The notes under the pieces were generated by a model that had not been told where the DNA came from, did not search any database, and worked only from the letters and a program-made list of their open reading frames with translations. Both the position numbers and the translations under genes were made by a program. Shown in pieces: positions 5,813 to 6,505 of a stretch of DNA of 6,505 nt (within the stretch, counting starts at the first letter, position 1; each line of letters opens with the position of its first letter). The stretch is from Acidobacteriota bacterium (GTDB lineage: Bacteria; Acidobacteriota; Terriglobia; Terriglobales; Acidobacteriaceae): positions 1-6,505 of the forward strand of contig JAJZIF010000225.1 of the NCBI GenBank assembly GCA_021810735.1, in the 5' to 3' direction.

Positions 5813-6505
5813 GTGAATAGACGTGACGCGTTGAAGTATATGGCACTTCCGGCTGCGGGCGCTCTGCTGAACACAGTTGCGCGGCCGCTGCTGGCCGCGG
5901 AGCCGGCTGTCGGTCCGGCCACTGAACTCACCCAGGCATTGGCCAACTACCAGCGGTTGCGCTTCGGCTGCTCCTTCCATTTCAGCACTCCCACCTTCAC
6001 GGGAGATGACTACGACGTGGGTGCCGCTCCGGCCACCGTCTACAATCCGACCCATCTCGACGTGCGCCAGTGGATTCAGGTGGCTCACGGAATGGGCGCG
6101 AAATACGCCATCCTCACAACGAAATACATGTCGGGCTTCTGCCTTTGGGATTCGAAAGGCTACGACTACGATGTCGCCGCCAGCGGAAACAAAACCGATG
6201 TGGTCGCCGCGTTTGTCGCCGCCTGCCGCGAATTCGGCCTGCAGCCGGGCTTCTATTACTCCATCCTCGACCCGCACAATGAAGGCAAGTTCGATTGGGA
6301 TTCGCAGATCCCGGACCATTACTTCCCTCTGATTCAACACCACATCACTGAACTCCACTCGACCTATCCGAACACCTTCTACCAGCTCTTCGACATTACG
6401 TGGAAGCTGACCGCTGCGCAGCGCTGGGAGTTGTACCGCCTGGTAAAGTCCTACAGCCCCAATTGCATCATCTTCGACAATCAGGAGTTCAAGCAGAGCC
6501 GGGTC
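5813..6505 (+). CDS. Tat-exported GH29-like (alpha-L-fucosidase superfamily) protein, 5' part (3' end outside window)
   Basis: The frame is open from GTG 5813 to the right edge, 231 residues without a stop. It begins MNRRDALKYMALPAAGALL, a twin-arginine signal, with a likely cleavage around residues 28-30 (LLAAE). The rest matches the start of a GH29 barrel: LRFGCSFHFS (49-58) for the usual KFGxFxHWG; WIQVAHGMGAKYAILTTKY (87-105) and GFCLWDS (108-114) for the usual W..LAK.AGAKY..LT.KHHDGF; then DVVAAFVAACREFGLQPGFYYS (129-150) in the usual strand/helix position. YQLFDITW (190-197) stands where GH29 has the WFDG nucleophile motif, so D194 is the candidate nucleophile. Known for the family: retaining removal of alpha-L-fucose. 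Odd: the fucose-binding His-His pair reads Tyr-Met here and the WFDG context is changed. A GH29 fold is well supported, but fucosidase activity is not assured. The distal half, with the variable acid/base region, is missing. Confidence 0.88.
   Translation, partial: MNRRDALKYMALPAAGALLNTVARPLLAAEPAVGPATELTQALANYQRLRFGCSFHFSTPTFTGDDYDVGAAPATVYNPTHLDVRQWIQVAHGMGAKYAILTTKYMSGFCLWDSKGYDYDVAASGNKTDVVAAFVAACREFGLQPGFYYSILDPHNEGKFDWDSQIPDHYFPLIQHHITELHSTYPNTFYQLFDITWKLTAAQRWELYRLVKSYSPNCIIFDNQEFKQSRV

Noticed and set aside
5877..6332. 151-codon + strand frame inside the GH29-like region
   Set aside because: It is out of frame with the GTG-started GH29-like protein, which carries the family motifs without interruption. 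The alternative translation is Ser/Arg/Thr/Pro-rich and unrecognisable.

Overview
This is a GC-rich bacterial window made almost entirely of carbohydrate-active enzyme genes. Four coding regions are supported. They are the 3' end of a GH13 (alpha-amylase family) gene on the + strand, a complete secreted protein of 778 aa with an (alpha/alpha)6-barrel glycosidase look on the - strand, a complete 733-aa GH36/melibiase-type alpha-galactosidase homologue on the + strand, and the 5' part of a GH29-like (alpha-L-fucosidase superfamily) gene on the + strand that runs off the right edge. There is no RNA gene, mobile element, CRISPR array or phage signal. The style of the proteins suggests Acidobacteriota: many exported glycosidases, N-termini of the form M-D/N-R-R-(T/D)-(F/A)-L, and a signal peptide ending in Q-A-Q. 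Verrucomicrobiota or Planctomycetota are not excluded; this is an inference from style, not a phylogenetic result.

Layout: 2-841, GH13 3' end with all three catalytic acidic residues and the C-terminal beta domain. 842-958, convergent intergenic gap with a small hairpin and an orphan ribosome-binding site followed by a 9-codon ORF. 3295-959 (- strand), Sec-exported six-hairpin protein. 3296-3470, divergent control region with a plausible promoter for the - strand gene and an inverted repeat over its -10. 3471-5672, Tat-exported GH36 protein. 5673-5812, a 140-bp gap with a perfect TTGACA element, an inverted repeat TGAAA-GG-TTTCA and a 6-bp hairpin. 5813 to the right edge, Tat-exported GH29-like protein with a GTG start and a strong Shine-Dalgarno.

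Together the genes look like a small saccharide-utilisation locus. Three of the four products carry export signals; the N-terminus of the fourth (GH13) lies outside the window. The likely job is trimming alpha-linked sugars from oligo- or polysaccharides in the periplasm or outside the cell. No transporter or regulator is visible, so the true substrate cannot be named.

The points most worth a second look are active-site substitutions. The GH36 protein keeps the nucleophile and acid/base aspartates but has lost several usual galactose-contacting residues. The GH29-like protein lacks the usual His-His pair of fucosidases. The 778-aa protein has the fold signature of a glycosidase but I cannot assign it to a characterised family. 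These three could plausibly act on sugars other than those their automatic annotation would state.
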